Assembly: GCA_902569105.1 (NCBI GenBank) | Contig: CACFTE010000002.1 | Span: forward strand, 43,501-107,500 | Origin: an uncultured Pelagibacteraceae bacterium | GTDB taxonomy: Bacteria; Pseudomonadota; Alphaproteobacteria; Pelagibacterales; Pelagibacteraceae | Length of the DNA: 64,000 nt | Direction: 5' to 3' | The notes under the pieces: generated by a model | The model's database searches: none | What the model was told of the DNA's origin: nothing | The model's input: the letters and a program-made list of their open reading frames with translations, nothing else | In this document: positions 59,996 to 64,000 of the stretch, in pieces | How positions within the stretch are numbered: position 1 is the first letter of the stretch | Layout of the letters: each line of letters starts with the position of its first letter | Made by a program: the position numbers and the translations under genes

Positions 59996-61305
59996 TTTTG
60001 ACTATTTATTAACTCTGACTTCAAAACATTTATCTTAATTTTAGCTATTTCAAAATCTTCTCTATTTTTACCAGTTAATTTTTTTCCTGAAGGCAGCTTT
60101 AGTGTTTGTGAATTAATTTTTTTTCCATTTTTGATTACTTCATAATGTAAATGTGGTCCAGTCGACATACCAGTTGATCCTACATAACCAATTACTTGAC
60201 CTTGGGTAACCCTTACTCCTTTTTTAATACCTCTTGCGAATTTTGACATATGTGCATAGACAGTACTGTATGTACTGTTATGTCTTATTTTGACACAATT
60301 TCCACCACCACCACACCAACCAGCTTTTAAAACTACACCAGTTCCAGAGGCCATTATTGGAGTTCCAGTAGGAGCTGCAAAGTCTGTTCCTTGATGCATT
60401 TTATTATATCCAAGAATTGGATGCTTACGCATACCATAGCTAGAAGATAGTCTTGCACCATTTATAGGAGTTTTCATTAAAGTTTTTTTAATACTTTGTC
60501 CGTTAGACTCAAAATGATCATTAATTTTATTTTTTTCAGAATTAAAATAAAATAGCTCTAGAGATTTTCCTTGTAAAATCAAATTTGCATAAAGAATATT
60601 TCCAAAATCTACTGTTTTATTTTCATCATTTTTATATTCTTCATAAACAATTTGAAAACTATCATTTTTTCTAATGTCCCTTTGAAAATCAACTTGGAAA
60701 CCATATATCTGAGCGAATTGTACGATTATATTTGGGTCTATTTTTTTCTCTATAGCTGCTTTGTAAAGACTGCTTTTTATAAAATTTTCTCTATAAACAT
60801 TAGCTAATACTAGCTCCTTTTTTAATTCTATTGAACTGAAAGAATTTTTTTCATTAGTATAAATAACTAAATCTCTTTTTTTATTTATAGGAATTACTAT
60901 TTTTACAATTTTTCTGTTACTTAAATTATCTATATCAAAAGAAATTTTTTGATTCTCATATAGATTAAATTTTATTTTGTTTGACAATATGAAGTCTAAA
61001 ATTTTTTTCTTTTCTTCTTTATCCAGGTTTATTTTGTTTAACAAATTATTAAAGTTTTCTCCTGGGCCTATAACAAAATTGATTTTTTCAAATCTAGGAT
61101 TTAATGAATTTGAGATGGATTCTAATGTTTTATGTAAATAAGTATTTTGAAGAATATTTTCTATGCTATTTAGTTGCTCAGATCTAAACTTATCGTAGGT
61201 GTTAATAATAATTATAGCAAAAGTTATTAAAAACATTAAAATTATAAAGGAACGAAACTCTTTAAACTTTTGATATAGCTGACTTTTTAAAAAGTAATTA
61301 ATCAT
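59992..61305 (-). CDS. M23 family metallopeptidase
   Basis: N-terminal TM; GYNKMHQGTDFAAPTGTPIMASGTGVV, YAHMSKFARGIKKG, GPHLHYEV. Confidence 0.93.
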   Translation of the reverse strand: MINYFLKSQLYQKFKEFRSFIILMFLITFAIIIINTYDKFRSEQLNSIENILQNTYLHKTLESISNSLNPRFEKINFVIGPGENFNNLLNKINLDKEEKKKILDFILSNKIKFNLYENQKISFDIDNLSNRKIVKIVIPINKKRDLVIYTNEKNSFSSIELKKELVLANVYRENFIKSSLYKAAIEKKIDPNIIVQFAQIYGFQVDFQRDIRKNDSFQIVYEEYKNDENKTVDFGNILYANLILQGKSLELFYFNSEKNKINDHFESNGQSIKKTLMKTPINGARLSSSYGMRKHPILGYNKMHQGTDFAAPTGTPIMASGTGVVLKAGWCGGGGNCVKIRHNSTYSTVYAHMSKFARGIKKGVRVTQGQVIGYVGSTGMSTGPHLHYEVIKNGKKINSQTLKLPSGKKLTGKNREDFEIAKIKINVLKSELINSQN

Positions 61306-61469
61306 TAAAAAACGTTAAATATAAAGGGTTTTTTAACATATTTTTTTATATCTAATAGCTTGATTTATATATTTTTTAGCATATAAGCGACCCACTTAAC
61401 TTGAAAAAAGTTATATTTATCGGGCTTTTTAGCTCGATTAGCTATTTAATTTGTTAAAATTTAAGAAGA

Positions 61470-61514
61470 GAAGTGTGGACGGTTAAGGTTACCAAAATTT
61501 GTCGTACACACTTC
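61470..61514 (+). other. Stem-loop in the rrn leader upstream of 16S (candidate processing/antitermination structure)
   Basis: GAAGTGTG(61470-61477)/CACACTTC(61507-61514) perfect 8-bp stem, with GAC/GTC further in. Confidence 0.55.
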
Positions 61515-61570
61515 AATCACATATAAATTTATTCTTAGATTTATATGGAAGCTAGTGTGCGCCGTTTTTA

Positions 61571-63047
<1,477 letters not shown>

Positions 63048-63149
63048 AGGATGATTAAGGAATATTTCTTAATCTAAATAATTAACAGGATAATGTTGAC
63101 CGTCCTCATTTCTCTTCTTAAAAATTTAAAGTGTTACTTTGACTTAAAC

Positions 63150-63226
63150 GGGCCGGTAGCTCAGTTGGTTAGAGCACACCCTTGATAAGGGTGGGGTCGA
63201 AAGTTCGAGTCTTTCTCGGCCCACCA
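63150..63226 (+). tRNA. tRNA-Ile (GAT)
   Basis: GGGCCGGTAGCTCAGTTGGTTAGAGC...CTTGATAAG...CGGCCCACCA in 16S-23S spacer. Confidence 0.95.
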
Positions 63227-63237
63227 TGTTTTATTAT

Positions 63238-63313
63238 GGGGGATTAGCTCAGCTGGGAGAGCGCCTGATTTGCATTCAGGAGGTCAGCGGTTCGATCCCG
63301 CTATCCTCCACCA
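63238..63313 (+). tRNA. tRNA-Ala (TGC)
   Basis: GGGGGATTAGCTCAGCTGGGAGAGC...TTTGCATTC...ATCCTCCACCA in 16S-23S spacer. Confidence 0.95.
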
Positions 63314-63371
63314 TTAACACTTCGTTATTTAATTTGTGAAAAAAAATATATTAATATCAATATCTATATCC

Positions 63372-63420
63372 GATTGTTCGAATAGATGAACAATCATTAA
63401 TGTTCGAATAGATGAACATT
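63372..63420 (+). repeat. Tandem hairpins with identical loops in the ITS
   Basis: GATTGTTC-GAATAGAT-GAACAATC (63372-63395) and AATGTTC-GAATAGAT-GAACATT (63399-63420). Confidence 0.75.
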
Positions 63421-63431
63421 TTTATAAAAAT

Positions 63432-63462
63432 TTGATTCAACACAGAATTTTTTTCTGTGCAT

Positions 63463-63469
<7 letters not shown>
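63432..63469 (+). other. Stem-loop at the 23S 5' boundary (candidate pre-23S processing structure)
   Basis: CACAGAA(63441-63447)/TTCTGTG(63453-63459) inside TTGATT(63432-63437)/AATCAA(63464-63469). Confidence 0.5.

Positions 63470-64000
<531 letters not shown>

Overview
AT-rich, densely packed alphaproteobacterial sequence. Gene content, codon bias and gene order look like SAR11/Pelagibacterales; this assignment comes from reading proteins and rRNA, not from a search. Core housekeeping genes occupy about 1-12.5 kb (yidC-yidD-rnpA-rpmH, dcd, murA, hisD, infA, csp, hisS-hisZ-hisG) and about 22-61 kb (rmuC, exoI, trxA, folC-accD-trpABF-pyrF, ihfB-rpsA-cmk-aroA, lptB/lptC-kdsD-rnd, gcrA, argD-argF, kdsB, pheA, 4.5S RNA-dnaX-ybaB-recR, glcB, accA, secA, argJ, ubiG, lysC, ispG, prfA, prmC, M23 peptidase). 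The right end is an rRNA operon: 16S, tRNA-Ile, tRNA-Ala and partial 23S. An accessory island lies at about 12.5-22 kb. It carries a NurA-HerA pair behind a divergent RpoH-like sigma factor, and an AAA(DUF3696-like) ATPase paired with a protein that has a possible PLD/MIT_C-like domain. The best leads are: (1) an unannotated 24-aa His-rich ORF (HRHHFH) just upstream of a tRNA-His gene packed 3 nt ahead of hisS-hisZ-hisG, a candidate histidine attenuator with an unusual A73 tRNA-His; (2) the sigma/NurA/HerA and AAA/MIT_C-like island modules, candidate defence systems; (3) a GC-rich palindromic three-way-junction element inside a small ORF of the island, resembling Rickettsia palindromic elements or a structured RNA; (4) a secA gene split by one base in an A7 run; (5) CMP kinase with a degenerate Walker A motif; (6) AccA with a C-terminal transmembrane tail.
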